From: Ramlibacter sp.
GTDB taxonomy: Bacteria; Pseudomonadota; Gammaproteobacteria; Burkholderiales; Burkholderiaceae_C
DNA length: 64,000 nucleotides
Direction: 5' to 3'
NCBI GenBank assembly: GCA_019635435.1
Contig: JAHBZM010000001.1
Coordinates: 1,612,001 to 1,676,000, forward strand
Shown here: in pieces, positions 24,585 through 32,635 of the stretch
How the letters are laid out: each line of letters begins with the position of its first letter
Position numbering within the stretch: the first letter of the stretch is position 1
Translations under genes and position numbers: made by a program
Notes under the pieces: model-generated
What the model was told of the DNA's origin: nothing
Databases searched by the model: none
The model's input: only the letters and a program-made list of their open reading frames with translations

Positions 24585-26069
24585 TCAGCCGAGGTTGACC
24601 GGCACAAAGATCTTGTTGTCACCGCGCTGGATCAGCAGCGCCACCGATTTGCCGGACTTGGCCACCATGGCTCGGACCTGGTCGATGCTCTGCACCGGGG
24701 TGCCGTTGATGGCCAGCAGCACGTCGCCCGACTCCACGCCGGCCGAGGCGGCGGCGCCGCTGGCGTCCTCCACCAGCAGGCCGCCGGACACGCCGGCCTG
24801 GCGCTTCTCGCCGGGCTGCAGCGGCCGCAGCGCCAGGCCCAGCTTGCCCTGGCCCGGGGCACCGCTGTCGGCCACGGTGTCGGGCTTGTCGCTCAGGCCG
24901 CCCAGCGTGGCCACCACGTTCATGCCGCCGCCCTTGCGCCAGATGTCCAGCTGCACCTTGTCGCCGGGCGAGGCCAGGCCAATGAAGGCCGGCAGGTCGC
25001 TGGACGACACGATGGGCTGGCCGTTGATGCGCTGGATCACGTCGCCGGGTTGCAGGCCGGCGCGGTCGGCGGCGCTGCCCTTGCTCACACTGGCCACCAG
25101 CGCGCCCTCGGGCTTGGACATGCCGAACGACTCGGCCAGCGTCTGGTTGACCTGCTGCACCGCCACGCCAAGCTGGGCATGCTCGACCTTGCCGTGGGCC
25201 ACGAGCTGGTCCTTGATCTTGCCGGCCACGTCGATCGGGATGGCGAACGACAGGCCCTGGTAGCCGCCGGTCTGGCTGTAGATCTGCGAGTTGATGCCGA
25301 CCACCTCGCCGCGGGCGTTGAACAGCGGGCCGCCCGAATTGCCGGGGTTCACGGCCACATCGGTCTGGATGAAGGGCACAAAGCTGTCGTCGGGCAGGCT
25401 GCGGCCCTTGGCACTGACCACGCCGGCGGTCACGGTGTTTTCAAAGCCGTAGGGCGAGCCAATGGCCAGCACCCATTCACCGACCTTGAGGTCGCTGGTC
25501 TTGCCAATGGCGACCACGGGCAGGTTCTTCGCATCGATCTTGAGCACCGCCACATCGGTCTTGGGGTCGGAGCCCAGCACCTTGGCGCGGAATTCGCGGC
25601 GGTCGGTGAGCTTGACCGTGACCTCCTTGGCGTCGCGCACCACGTGGGCATTGGTCAGGATGATGCCGTCGGCGCTGACGATGAAGCCCGAGCCCTGGCC
25701 ATGGGTGGGCACTTCGCGCGGCTGCATGCGCCCGGGTTGGCCTTGCTGGAAGCGGCGGAAGAATTCGAAGAACGGGTCATTGCCAAACGGGTCACCGCGC
25801 TCGGCCCCGGCGTTGTAGGCGGTTTTGGTGGTGCCGGTGACGCTGATGTTGACCACGGCCGGCCCGTAGCGCTCGGTGATGCTGGAAAAATCAGGCGCGG
25901 TCACCAGGGCTGGCGCCGCCGCCACCGCTTGGCTCACGGCGGGCGGAAGCCCCAGCGCGTGGGCGTGCCGGCTTTCAATGAAGGTGGCGCCGGCGCCACC
26001 GATCACGCCCGCCGCCACCAGGGACAGCACCAGCCGCGAGGTCTTGAGGGAAACAGTATGCAGGGTCAT
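24585..26069 (-). CDS. Do/HtrA-family periplasmic serine endoprotease (DegP/MucD type)
   Basis: The product is 494 residues with an N-terminal membrane-spanning or signal segment (LVLSLVAAGVIGGAGATF), a trypsin-like domain with catalytic H142 (TNAHVV), D172 (TDVAVLK) and S245 (GNSGGPLF), and two PDZ domains (about 290-380 and 400-490). It degrades or refolds misfolded envelope proteins. The start has AAGGAGCG upstream. It lies 61 bp after a QseBC-like two-component operon on the same strand, so it may belong to the same transcript and be induced by that system. It is closer to MucD/DegQ than to the sigma-E-linked copy usually found beside rpoE. Confidence 0.92.
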   Translation of the reverse strand: MTLHTVSLKTSRLVLSLVAAGVIGGAGATFIESRHAHALGLPPAVSQAVAAAPALVTAPDFSSITERYGPAVVNISVTGTTKTAYNAGAERGDPFGNDPFFEFFRRFQQGQPGRMQPREVPTHGQGSGFIVSADGIILTNAHVVRDAKEVTVKLTDRREFRAKVLGSDPKTDVAVLKIDAKNLPVVAIGKTSDLKVGEWVLAIGSPYGFENTVTAGVVSAKGRSLPDDSFVPFIQTDVAVNPGNSGGPLFNARGEVVGINSQIYSQTGGYQGLSFAIPIDVAGKIKDQLVAHGKVEHAQLGVAVQQVNQTLAESFGMSKPEGALVASVSKGSAADRAGLQPGDVIQRINGQPIVSSSDLPAFIGLASPGDKVQLDIWRKGGGMNVVATLGGLSDKPDTVADSGAPGQGKLGLALRPLQPGEKRQAGVSGGLLVEDASGAAASAGVESGDVLLAINGTPVQSIDQVRAMVAKSGKSVALLIQRGDNKIFVPVNLG

Positions 26070-26130
26070 CGATCGCTCCTTGTAGTTGATCCGGATGAAC
26101 CAACTATCGCGCGCCGACCTTAGACAGACC

Positions 26131-27501
26131 TTAGACCGGATGGGCGGAAGGGTCGGGCAGAAAACGCACCTGCACCTCGAGCCCGCCCAGCCGCGCCGAG
26201 GAGCCGAGCGTCACCCTGGCGCCATGCTGCTGCGCGATGGCGCGCACGATGGCCAGCCCCAGGCCGCTGCCCCCGCTGGGGCTGCGGCCGGCCGCATCGG
26301 GGGCCCGGTAGAAGCGGTCGAAGACCCGCTCGCGGTCTTCGACCGCGACACCCGGGCCGCTGTCTTCGACCGTGAGCACGGCGGCCTGGGCGTCGCGGCG
26401 CAGGCCCACATCCACCTGGCCGGGTGCGGGCGTGTACTTGATGGCGTTTTCGATCAGGTTGCGCAGCAGCATGCGCAGCGCTTCCGCGTCGCCATGCACC
26501 GGCAGCGGGTCGGTCATTGCCCCGGGCGCCAGGCCCAGGTCAATGCCCGAGGCCTGTGCCAGCGGCAGGGCGTCGCCCACGGCCAGGCGCACCGCCTGCT
26601 GCAGGTCCAGCACGGTGGTGCGGCCGGGCTGGGCCGTGCCCTCGGCGCGCGCCAGGGCCAGTAGCTGTTCGACCATGCGGATGGCGCGGTCGATGCCCTG
26701 GTTGAGCCGGGCCACGGCGGCCTCCTGGGCCGCCGGTTCAGGGGGGCTGGCGTCGGCGCGCGGGCGCAGGGCCTGGGCCTGCAGCTTGAGCGCGGCCAGC
26801 GGGGAGCGCAGCTCATGGGCCGCATCGGCCACGAAATTCTGCTGGGCTTCAAAGGCCGAGCGCACGCGCCCGAACAGGCCGTTGAGCTCCTGCACCAGCG
26901 GCCTGACTTCGTCGGGCAGGCCGGCCTCGGCCAGGGGCGAGAGATCGTCGGCCGCGCGCGCGGCCACCTGCCGCCGCGTGCGTTCCACGGGCGCCAGGGA
27001 GTGGGTGACGACCCAGCCCACCACCAGCATCAGCAGCGGGGCCAGCAGCGCCACGGGCAGCACGGCCCGCACCGCGAGCGCGCGGGCCCGGGCGTTGCGC
27101 GCGCTCATGTCCTGCGCGATCTGCACCGTCTGCAGCGGGGTTTGCACGGTGTAGACGCGGTACGCGTTGCCCTGCACCGTGAGGTCGGAAAAGCCCAGCA
27201 CGGCGCTTTGCGGCAGCAGCGAGCGTGGCGAGCGGAACAGGCGCACGCCGTCGGGGCCCCAGATTTGCACCAGGAAGTCCACGTCGTCGTCGGCGTCCAC
27301 GCCCGGGGGCAGTTGCCGCAGGTAGCCGCTGCGCATGGAATGCGCCATCTGCTGCAGGTGGTAGTCAAACATCGCATCGGCCTGCTGCAGCGCGCCGCGG
27401 TAGGCGCCCACGCCCTGCACCGTGGCAAACAGCGCGATGCTGGCCAGCAGCAGCAGCAACAGGCGCCGCCGCAGCGAATGGTGGGTGAGCGAAGGCGTCA
27501 T
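26131..27501 (-). CDS. Sensor histidine kinase (QseC/TctE type)
   Basis: The product is 456 residues with TM1 about 13-33, a periplasmic sensor of about 110 residues, TM2 about 146-168, a HAMP-like linker, HisKA with the phospho-acceptor H229 (FVADAAHELRSPLAALKLQA), and an HATPase domain (N box NLIENAIKYTP, G1 DSGPGV, G2 GGSGLGLAIV). It overlaps the response-regulator stop by 4 bp, so the two are translationally coupled. The sensor sequence is too divergent to name the signal. The downstream Do protease hints at envelope stress. The gene ends 61 bp before that protease. Confidence 0.9.
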   Translation of the reverse strand: MTPSLTHHSLRRRLLLLLLASIALFATVQGVGAYRGALQQADAMFDYHLQQMAHSMRSGYLRQLPPGVDADDDVDFLVQIWGPDGVRLFRSPRSLLPQSAVLGFSDLTVQGNAYRVYTVQTPLQTVQIAQDMSARNARARALAVRAVLPVALLAPLLMLVVGWVVTHSLAPVERTRRQVAARAADDLSPLAEAGLPDEVRPLVQELNGLFGRVRSAFEAQQNFVADAAHELRSPLAALKLQAQALRPRADASPPEPAAQEAAVARLNQGIDRAIRMVEQLLALARAEGTAQPGRTTVLDLQQAVRLAVGDALPLAQASGIDLGLAPGAMTDPLPVHGDAEALRMLLRNLIENAIKYTPAPGQVDVGLRRDAQAAVLTVEDSGPGVAVEDRERVFDRFYRAPDAAGRSPSGGSGLGLAIVRAIAQQHGARVTLGSSARLGGLEVQVRFLPDPSAHPV

Positions 27502-28157
27502 GCGCGCGGCACCAGGTAGCCCAGCCCGCGCACGGTCTGGATCACGTCGGGGCCGAGCTTCTTGCGCACGCCGTGGATGTAGACCTCCACCGCGTTGCTG
27601 CTGACCTCGTCCTTCCAGCTGAAGAGCTTCTCCTCGAGCTGGGCCCGCGAGAACACCACGCCGGGGCGCGCCAGCATGGGCTCGAGCACGGCCCATTCGC
27701 GGCCCGACAGCGACACCGGCGTGCCTTGCACGGTGGCTTCGCGCGTGGCCGGGTTCAGGCTCACGCCGTTGTGCTCGAAGGCCGGCCCGGCCTGACCCGC
27801 GCCACGGCGCAGCAGCGCGCGGATGCGGGCCTGCAGTTCGTCGATGTCGTAGGGCTTGACCACGTAGTCATCGGCGCCGGCATCCAGCCCGGCGATGCGG
27901 TCGCCCACGGCGTCGCGCGCGGTCGCCACCAGCACCGGCAGCGTGCTCTTGCGCGCGCGCAGGGCGCGCAGCACCTGCAGGCCGTCGCGCCGGGGCAGGC
28001 CCAGGTCAAGCAGCATCAGGTCATAGTCCTGCGACGCCAGGGCCGTGTCGGCCATGGCACCGTCGCGGACCCAGTCCACGGCATAGTGGGCGCCGCGCAG
28101 TGCCTCCAGCACGGCTTCGCCGATCATGGTGTCGTCTTCGACGAGCAGCAGTCGCAT
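27498..28157 (-). CDS. OmpR/PhoB-family response regulator (QseB/PmrA type)
   Basis: The product is 219 residues with a REC domain (acidic pair D8/D9, phospho-acceptor D51 in LLDLGLPRRDG, lysine in YVVKPYD) and a winged-helix DNA-binding domain (VSLSGREWAVLEPML, AVEVYIHGVRKKLG, IQTVRGLGYLV). It is phosphorylated by the histidine kinase whose start overlaps its stop. It probably controls this operon and perhaps the adjacent Do protease. A perfect TCGTTCC/GGAACGA dyad lies 3 bp before its ATG. Confidence 0.92.
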   Translation of the reverse strand: MRLLLVEDDTMIGEAVLEALRGAHYAVDWVRDGAMADTALASQDYDLMLLDLGLPRRDGLQVLRALRARKSTLPVLVATARDAVGDRIAGLDAGADDYVVKPYDIDELQARIRALLRRGAGQAGPAFEHNGVSLNPATREATVQGTPVSLSGREWAVLEPMLARPGVVFSRAQLEEKLFSWKDEVSSNAVEVYIHGVRKKLGPDVIQTVRGLGYLVPRA

Positions 28158-28160
28158 CGT

Positions 28161-28178
28161 TCGTTCCTTGTGGAACGA
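28161..28178. promoter_or_regulatory. Perfect dyad just before the response-regulator start
   Basis: TCGTTCC-TTGT-GGAACGA has 7-bp perfect arms and a 4-nt loop, ending 3 bp from the ATG. It could be an autoregulatory operator or an mRNA hairpin hiding the ribosome site; on the minus strand the site itself (AAGGAACG) lies in the loop and 3' arm. Confidence 0.5.
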
Positions 28179-28234
28179 TGATACGGCGCGCTGCTTAGGC
28201 GGGGCTGAAGGGGCGCGCGGCGGGCGGCCGAGGT

Positions 28235-28432
28235 TCAGGTGTCGGTCTCGCCCGGGGGCGCGCCGTCGCCCGGCGGGGCGGGCAGCCGGCCGCGCCGGAG
28301 TAACGCTTCACGCAGCAGGAATTCCACCTGTGCGTTGGCGCTGCGCAGTTCCTGTGCGGCCAGGCGTTCGATCTCGGCCCAGAGCACGGGGTCGATCCGC
28401 AGGGGGAATGATTTTTTGCCCGGGCTGGCCAT
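28235..28432 (-). CDS. Arc-like ribbon-helix-helix DNA-binding protein
   Basis: The product is 65 residues. The N-terminal part, SFPLRIDPVLWAEIERLAAQ then ELRSANAQVEFLLREALLRR, is a standard ribbon-helix-helix: one beta strand and two helices, as in Arc/MetJ-type repressors and antitoxins. A Pro/Gly/acidic tail follows. It lies 24 bp downstream of an SPFH-domain membrane protein gene on the same strand, a common pairing. It may bind the palindrome before the SPFH gene and autoregulate the pair. No toxin-like partner is visible, so antitoxin is an unlikely role. Confidence 0.75.
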   Translation of the reverse strand: MASPGKKSFPLRIDPVLWAEIERLAAQELRSANAQVEFLLREALLRRGRLPAPPGDGAPPGETDT

Positions 28433-28456
28433 GGGTGGAACGGTCCGCTGCGGGCC

Positions 28457-29353
28457 TCAGGTGTACAGCGTGCCGGTGTTGATGACGGGCTGGGCATCGT
28501 TGTCGGAGCACAGCACCACCAGCAGGTTCGACACCATGGCGGCCTTGCGCTCGTCGTCGAGCACCACCAGGTTGCGCTCGGACAGCCCCTTGAGCGCGGC
28601 CTCCACCATGCCCACGGCGCCGGCCACGATCTGGTGTCTTGCGCTGACGATGGCGGTCGCCTGCTGGCGGCGCAGCATCACCTGGGCAATTTCTGGCGCA
28701 TAGGCCAGGTGGGTGAGCTTGGCGTCCAGCACTTCGACGCCGGCAATGCTGAAACGCTCGTTGAGTTCGTCCTTCAGCGCATTGGCGACGATGTCGAGCC
28801 CCGCGCGCAGCGTGGTCTCGTCCGCCGCGAGGTCTTCTCCACTGTCATAGGCATACAGTGTGGCCAGGTGGCGGATGGCGGCCTCGGCCTGGATGCTGAC
28901 AAACCGGGTGTAGTCGTCGATCTCGAACACCGCCTGCGCCGTGTCGCGGACTCGCCAGACCACGGCCGCACCGATCTCCACGGGGTTGCCCCGCTTGTCG
29001 TTGACCTTGAGCGGCGGGGTGTTGAGGTTGCGCGCGCGCAGCGAGATTTTCCGGCCGCTGAGCAACGGATTGGTCCAGCGCAGGCCTTCCGAGCGGTCGG
29101 TGCCTTCGTATTTGCCGAACAACGTGAAGATCACGCCCTCATTGGGCTGGAGCATGTACAGGCCAGGCAGCAGGGCCGCGCCGGCCAGGATCAGCAGCAC
29201 ACCCAGGAAGGCTGGCGCCTGGTGCCGGATCAGGACCAGCGCGCCAGCGCCGACAAGCAGCAGTGCGACCAGTGTCATCACATACCCGCCCGCGGAGCGG
29301 TAGCGGGTTTCTTTTCGCCCGCCAGGGGGCGCGATAGTTGCCGTAGCAGTCAT
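28457..29353 (-). CDS. SPFH/band-7 domain membrane protein
   Basis: The product is 298 residues from ATG 29353-29351 with a CGGAGG ribosome site. Two closely spaced transmembrane helices (about 24-46 and 48-68) are followed by an SPFH (stomatin/prohibitin/flotillin) domain: QPNEGVIFTLFGKYEGTDRS, VEIGAAVVWRVRDTAQAVFE, RFSIAGVEVLDAKLTHLAYA. Such proteins form membrane microdomain scaffolds and may regulate proteases. It is followed by a ribbon-helix-helix gene. A 16-bp perfect palindrome precedes it. An exact role is unknown. Confidence 0.88.
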   Translation of the reverse strand: MTATATIAPPGGRKETRYRSAGGYVMTLVALLLVGAGALVLIRHQAPAFLGVLLILAGAALLPGLYMLQPNEGVIFTLFGKYEGTDRSEGLRWTNPLLSGRKISLRARNLNTPPLKVNDKRGNPVEIGAAVVWRVRDTAQAVFEIDDYTRFVSIQAEAAIRHLATLYAYDSGEDLAADETTLRAGLDIVANALKDELNERFSIAGVEVLDAKLTHLAYAPEIAQVMLRRQQATAIVSARHQIVAGAVGMVEAALKGLSERNLVVLDDERKAAMVSNLLVVLCSDNDAQPVINTGTLYT

Positions 29354-29362
29354 GAAGGCCTC

Positions 29363-29390
29363 CGATAAAAGTGATATCACTTTAATATCG
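29363..29390 (-). promoter_or_regulatory. Promoter with 16-bp palindromic operator for the SPFH/RHH genes
   Basis: AAAGTGATATCACTTT (29368-29383) is a perfect palindrome. It is flanked by near-symmetric CGATA and TATCG, and sits 15-30 bp upstream of the SPFH start in an AT-rich island of an otherwise GC-rich region. Its size suits a ribbon-helix-helix dimer of dimers, and the gene for such a protein is downstream. Confidence 0.6.
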
Positions 29391-29434
29391 AAATGCCATC
29401 GAGTCAACTGTATTCGCGCCGCGCCAGGCTTTTG

Positions 29435-29493
29435 GGGTCAAATTGGCCGGGAGCCCTTGCTCCGCGGCCACCAAGCGCTACTAAATCAGTAGC
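29435..29493 (+). repeat. 59-bp dispersed repeat, copy D (intergenic)
   Basis: It begins GGGTCAAATTGGCC and ends in the core GCTACTAAATCAGTAGC. GAG-CC (repeat positions 17-22) and GCGGCCAC (30-37) are in the same phase as in the hemD copy. It lies between the gdhA stop and the SPFH promoter. Confidence 0.65.
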
Positions 29494-29528
29494 AATCAAC
29501 CGAAGGCGGATGCCGACGGTTCGCACCA

Positions 29529-30845
29529 TCAGGGGTACAGGCCGCGCAGTTCCCGGGTGTGCAGGATGCGCTTGCAGGCCACGATGAAGGTGGCGGTGCG
29601 CAGGCTCACCTTGTGGTCCTGGGCCACCTGCCAGATGCCGGCAAACGCCGCTTTCATGATGCGCACCAGGCGGGCGTTGATCTCGTCCTCGTCCCAGAAG
29701 AAGCTGGAGAAATCCTGCACCCATTCAAAGTAGCTCACCGTCACGCCGCCGGCGTTGGCGATCACGTCGGGCAGCACCAGGATGTTGCGGTCGTGCAGGA
29801 TGTCGTCGGCTTCGGGGGTGGTCGGGCCGTTGGCGCCCTCGATCACCATGCGCGCCTTGATGCGCCCGGCGTTGTCCTTGGTGAGCTGGGCTTCGAGCGC
29901 GGCCGGCACCAGGATGTCGCAGTCCACGTCCCAGAACTGGTCATTGGGGATGATCTCGGCGCCTTCAAAGCCGGCCACCGTGCGGTGCTCGGCCACATGC
30001 TTGAGCAGCTGGGGCACGTCCAGGCCGGCTTCGCGGTAGATGGTGCCGCCATGGTCCTGCACGGCCACCACGCGGGCGCCGGCCTCGGCAAACAGCTTGC
30101 CGGCCACGCCGCCCACGTTGCCAAAGCCCTGAACGATGACGCGGGCGCTGGCGATGTCCATGCCGATGTGCTTGGCCGCTTCGACGCCCACGGTGAACAC
30201 GCCGCGGCCCGTGGCCTCGCGCCGCCCGAGCGAGCCGCCCAGGTCGATCGGCTTGCCCGTGACCACGCCGGTCGCGGTGGAGCCCTGGTTCATGGAGTAG
30301 GTGTCCATCATCCAGGCCATGATCTGCTCGTCGGTGTTGACGTCGGGCGCGGGGATGTCCTTGTTGGGGCCGATGATGATGCCGATCTCGCTGGTGTATC
30401 GGCGCGTCACGCGCTCGAGCTCGCCGCGCGACAGCCGGCGTGGGTCGACGCGGATGCCACCCTTGGCGCCGCCATAAGGCACGTTGACCGCGGCGTTCTT
30501 GATCGACATCCAGGCCGACAGGGCCATCACTTCCGACAACGTCACGTCCTGGTGGAAGCGCACGCCGCCCTTGCCCGGGCCGCGCGAGGTGTTGTGCTGC
30601 ACGCGGTAGCCCTCGAAGTGCGCCACCGTGCCGTCGTCCAGGTGGATCGGCACGTCAACGATCAGCGCGCGCTTGGGCCGCTTGAGCGTTTCCACCCAGC
30701 GCGCCAGTTTGCCCAGGTAGGGCGTGACCCGGTCCACCTGCTGCAGGTAGATGCCCCAGGGTCCGAGGTTGGACGGGTCGAGGTAAGAGGGAAGGGCATT
30801 GGGGGACGGTGCGGCAGAGGAAGGCACACCGGGGGTACGCGACAT
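29529..30845 (-). CDS. gdhA: Glutamate dehydrogenase (Glu/Leu/Phe/Val family)
   Basis: The product is 438 residues from ATG 30845-30843 with AGGAGATTCC upstream. The N-terminal domain has the substrate lysine motif GPGKGGVRFHQDV and the catalytic NVPYGGAKGGIRVDP. The Rossmann domain has VIVQGFGNVGGVAGKL. It interconverts glutamate with 2-oxoglutarate and ammonia. The GFGNVG fingerprint and the hexameric-type length fit an NAD-linked, probably catabolic enzyme, though cofactor choice is not certain from sequence. It is divergent from an MFS transporter; the roughly 100 bp between them holds both promoters. Confidence 0.92.
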   Translation of the reverse strand: MSRTPGVPSSAAPSPNALPSYLDPSNLGPWGIYLQQVDRVTPYLGKLARWVETLKRPKRALIVDVPIHLDDGTVAHFEGYRVQHNTSRGPGKGGVRFHQDVTLSEVMALSAWMSIKNAAVNVPYGGAKGGIRVDPRRLSRGELERVTRRYTSEIGIIIGPNKDIPAPDVNTDEQIMAWMMDTYSMNQGSTATGVVTGKPIDLGGSLGRREATGRGVFTVGVEAAKHIGMDIASARVIVQGFGNVGGVAGKLFAEAGARVVAVQDHGGTIYREAGLDVPQLLKHVAEHRTVAGFEGAEIIPNDQFWDVDCDILVPAALEAQLTKDNAGRIKARMVIEGANGPTTPEADDILHDRNILVLPDVIANAGGVTVSYFEWVQDFSSFFWDEDEINARLVRIMKAAFAGIWQVAQDHKVSLRTATFIVACKRILHTRELRGLYP

Positions 30846-30949
30846 GGAATCTCCTGAAAGAGGGCAAACTTGCTGACCTGAAGCGTAGGAGACCGCTGCG
30901 CCGGTGTCCAAGGCCGTGTTGGCCGAACATCATGCAAAGGACGCATAAC

Positions 30950-32167
30950 GTGCCGTCAACCGATTCCCTGCCGGCCTCTGGCATCCGCCTGGTACCGCGC
31001 CGTATCCTGCCGGTGATTGTGCTCTCGCAGTTTGCGGGCACCTCGCTGTGGTTCGCGGTCAATGCCGTCATGCCCGACCTGCAGGCCGCCTGGGGCCTGC
31101 CCGCCAGCGCCGTGGGTTCACTGACCTCGGCGGTGCAACTGGGCTTTGTGGCCGGCACGCTGGTGTTTGCGCTGCTGCTGGTGGCCGACCGCTTTTCGCC
31201 ATCGCGCGTGTTCATGGTCTGCGCGCTGCTGGGCGCGCTGGCCAATGCGGCGGTGGTGCTGCTCAGCGGTCAGTACGCCCTGCTGCTGGGGCTGAGGTTC
31301 TGCGTGGGCTTTCTGCTGGCGGGGGTGTACCCGGTGGGCATGAAGATCGCCGCCAGCTGGTACCGCGAGCGGCTGGACGCGGTGATGGGCGTGCTGATCG
31401 GCGCGCTGGTGCTGGGCACGGCGCTGCCCCATGGCCTGCGGGCGCTGGGCCTGGATGCCACCGGTGCCGGGGCTGGCGGACTCGCGCCCTGGCAGACCGT
31501 GATCCTGCTGGTGTCGCTGCTGGCCGCGCTGGGCGGCCTGGCCACGGCGATCTGGGTGCCCGACAGTCCGGATCTGGCCAGGGGCGCGCGCATCACGCCG
31601 CGTGCGCTGTCGGTGATCTGGTCAGACCGCCAGGTGCGTGCCTCGGTGTTCGGCTACTTCGGCCACATGTGGGAGCTGTACGCCTTCTTCGTGCTGCTGC
31701 CGCTGGTGCTGGCGACGCGTCTGGCGGGCGCGCAGGTCAGTGCGGCGGCGTTCTTCGTGATCGCCGCGGGCTTTGTGGGTTGCGCGGGCGGTGGCCTGTG
31801 GGCGCGGCGCATCGGCAGCGCGCGCGTGGCGGGGATTCAACTGGGCACCAGTGGCCTGTGCTGCCTGCTGGCGCCGTTGATGCTGGTGGCGCCGCTGCCG
31901 GTTTTCTTGCTGTGGCTGCTGGTGTGGGGCGTGACCGTGTCGGGCGATTCGCCGCAGTTCTCCACCCTGACCGCGCACAACGCCCCGCGCGAGATTGCGG
32001 GCAGCGTGCTGACCTTTGCCAACTGCATTGGCTTCATCATTTCGGTGGTCAGCATCGAGTTGTTCGTGCGCGCGTCGCACAGCCATTCGCTGGGGGCGGT
32101 GTTGCCCTGGCTGGGGCTGGGGCCGGCTTTGGGGCTGTGGCTGTTCCGTCCTTTGCTGCGGCGGTAG
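30950..32167 (+). CDS. Major facilitator superfamily transporter
   Basis: The product is about 405 residues. GTG 30950 is preferred because AAAGGA lies 8 bp before it; an in-frame ATG at 30932 lacks a ribosome site. Twelve hydrophobic helices are visible, with the MFS loop motif after TM2 (ADRFSPSRVFMV) and a conserved charged loop (ASWYRERLDAVMG). It is a cytoplasmic-membrane secondary transporter whose substrate is unknown. It is divergent from gdhA, which might hint at an amino-acid or organic-acid substrate, but nothing in the sequence tests this. Structured repeats X2 and X3 lie downstream. Confidence 0.8.
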   Translation: MPSTDSLPASGIRLVPRRILPVIVLSQFAGTSLWFAVNAVMPDLQAAWGLPASAVGSLTSAVQLGFVAGTLVFALLLVADRFSPSRVFMVCALLGALANAAVVLLSGQYALLLGLRFCVGFLLAGVYPVGMKIAASWYRERLDAVMGVLIGALVLGTALPHGLRALGLDATGAGAGGLAPWQTVILLVSLLAALGGLATAIWVPDSPDLARGARITPRALSVIWSDRQVRASVFGYFGHMWELYAFFVLLPLVLATRLAGAQVSAAAFFVIAAGFVGCAGGGLWARRIGSARVAGIQLGTSGLCCLLAPLMLVAPLPVFLLWLLVWGVTVSGDSPQFSTLTAHNAPREIAGSVLTFANCIGFIISVVSIELFVRASHSHSLGAVLPWLGLGPALGLWLFRPLLRR

Positions 32168-32197
32168 TCCGGGGTGTTTTTTTTTGAGTCCGCGCCT

Positions 32198-32391
32198 GCG
32201 CTCAAGCGCATGGCTGGGCCCTGCGGCCCAAGCCGCAGCCCCTTCGGGGGAGCCGCTGCAGTACTCAAAACTGCCAGGCCGATCAGAGCGGGCTTGACAC
32301 CTGTAGCCAGCCAACCCAGTACGGCAGTTTTTCCGTGCTTCGCGCCTGCGGCTTTGATCGGGCCACAGGGCCCAGCCATGCGCTTGAGCGC
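32198..32391 (+). repeat. Structured inverted-repeat element X2 (in the gene-free stretch 32168-32635)
   Basis: The outer stem is a 26-bp perfect inverted repeat (32198-32223 with 32366-32391) whose sequence differs from that of X1. It encloses box 1 (32232-32262, identical to X1 over 31 bp), an inner stem AAAACTGCC/GGCAGTTTT (32267-32275 with 32323-32331) and box 2 CTTCGCGCCTGCGGCT (32338-32353). No gene is seen in this 468-bp gap. Confidence 0.8.
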
Positions 32392-32451
32392 GAGTACAAA
32401 AGCCCTGGCGCCCACAAGGAAGAACGCACGCCCCAAGCCTGCGGGTGGGGT

Positions 32452-32617
32452 GCAGCCCTTGCGCCACCGATCAAGAGTCCCGGGCGCGAAGCACGGAAAA
32501 ACTGCCGTACCTCTCTAGCGTGCCAAGGGCGTCAAACCCGATCTGATCACGACCGCAGTTTTGAGTACTGCAGCGGCTCCCCCGAAGGGGCCGGGACTCT
32601 GGTGGCGCAAGGGCTGC
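32452..32617 (-). repeat. Structured inverted-repeat element X3 (inverted partner of X2)
   Basis: It is the same layout on the minus strand: outer stem GCAGCCCTTGCGCCACC (32452-32468 with 32601-32617), box 1 (32567-32592) and a shortened box 2 (32483-32491). X2 and X3 also pair with each other: 36-bp perfect arms at 32239-32274 and 32555-32590, 28-bp perfect arms at 32319-32346 and 32483-32510, and an 18-bp imperfect pair at 32281-32298 and 32531-32548. The whole 352 bp could thus fold as one long hairpin. Confidence 0.8.
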
Positions 32618-32635
32618 GCCCCGCCCGCTGGCGGG

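Noticed and set aside
28235..28432. Antitoxin of a toxin-antitoxin pair
   Set aside because: The ribbon-helix-helix gene has no small toxin-like neighbour; it is paired with an SPFH membrane protein.
32168..32635. Frames of 62-280 codons in the X2/X3 array
   Set aside because: They run through perfect inverted repeats and into the MFS gene; no start signals or family patterns.
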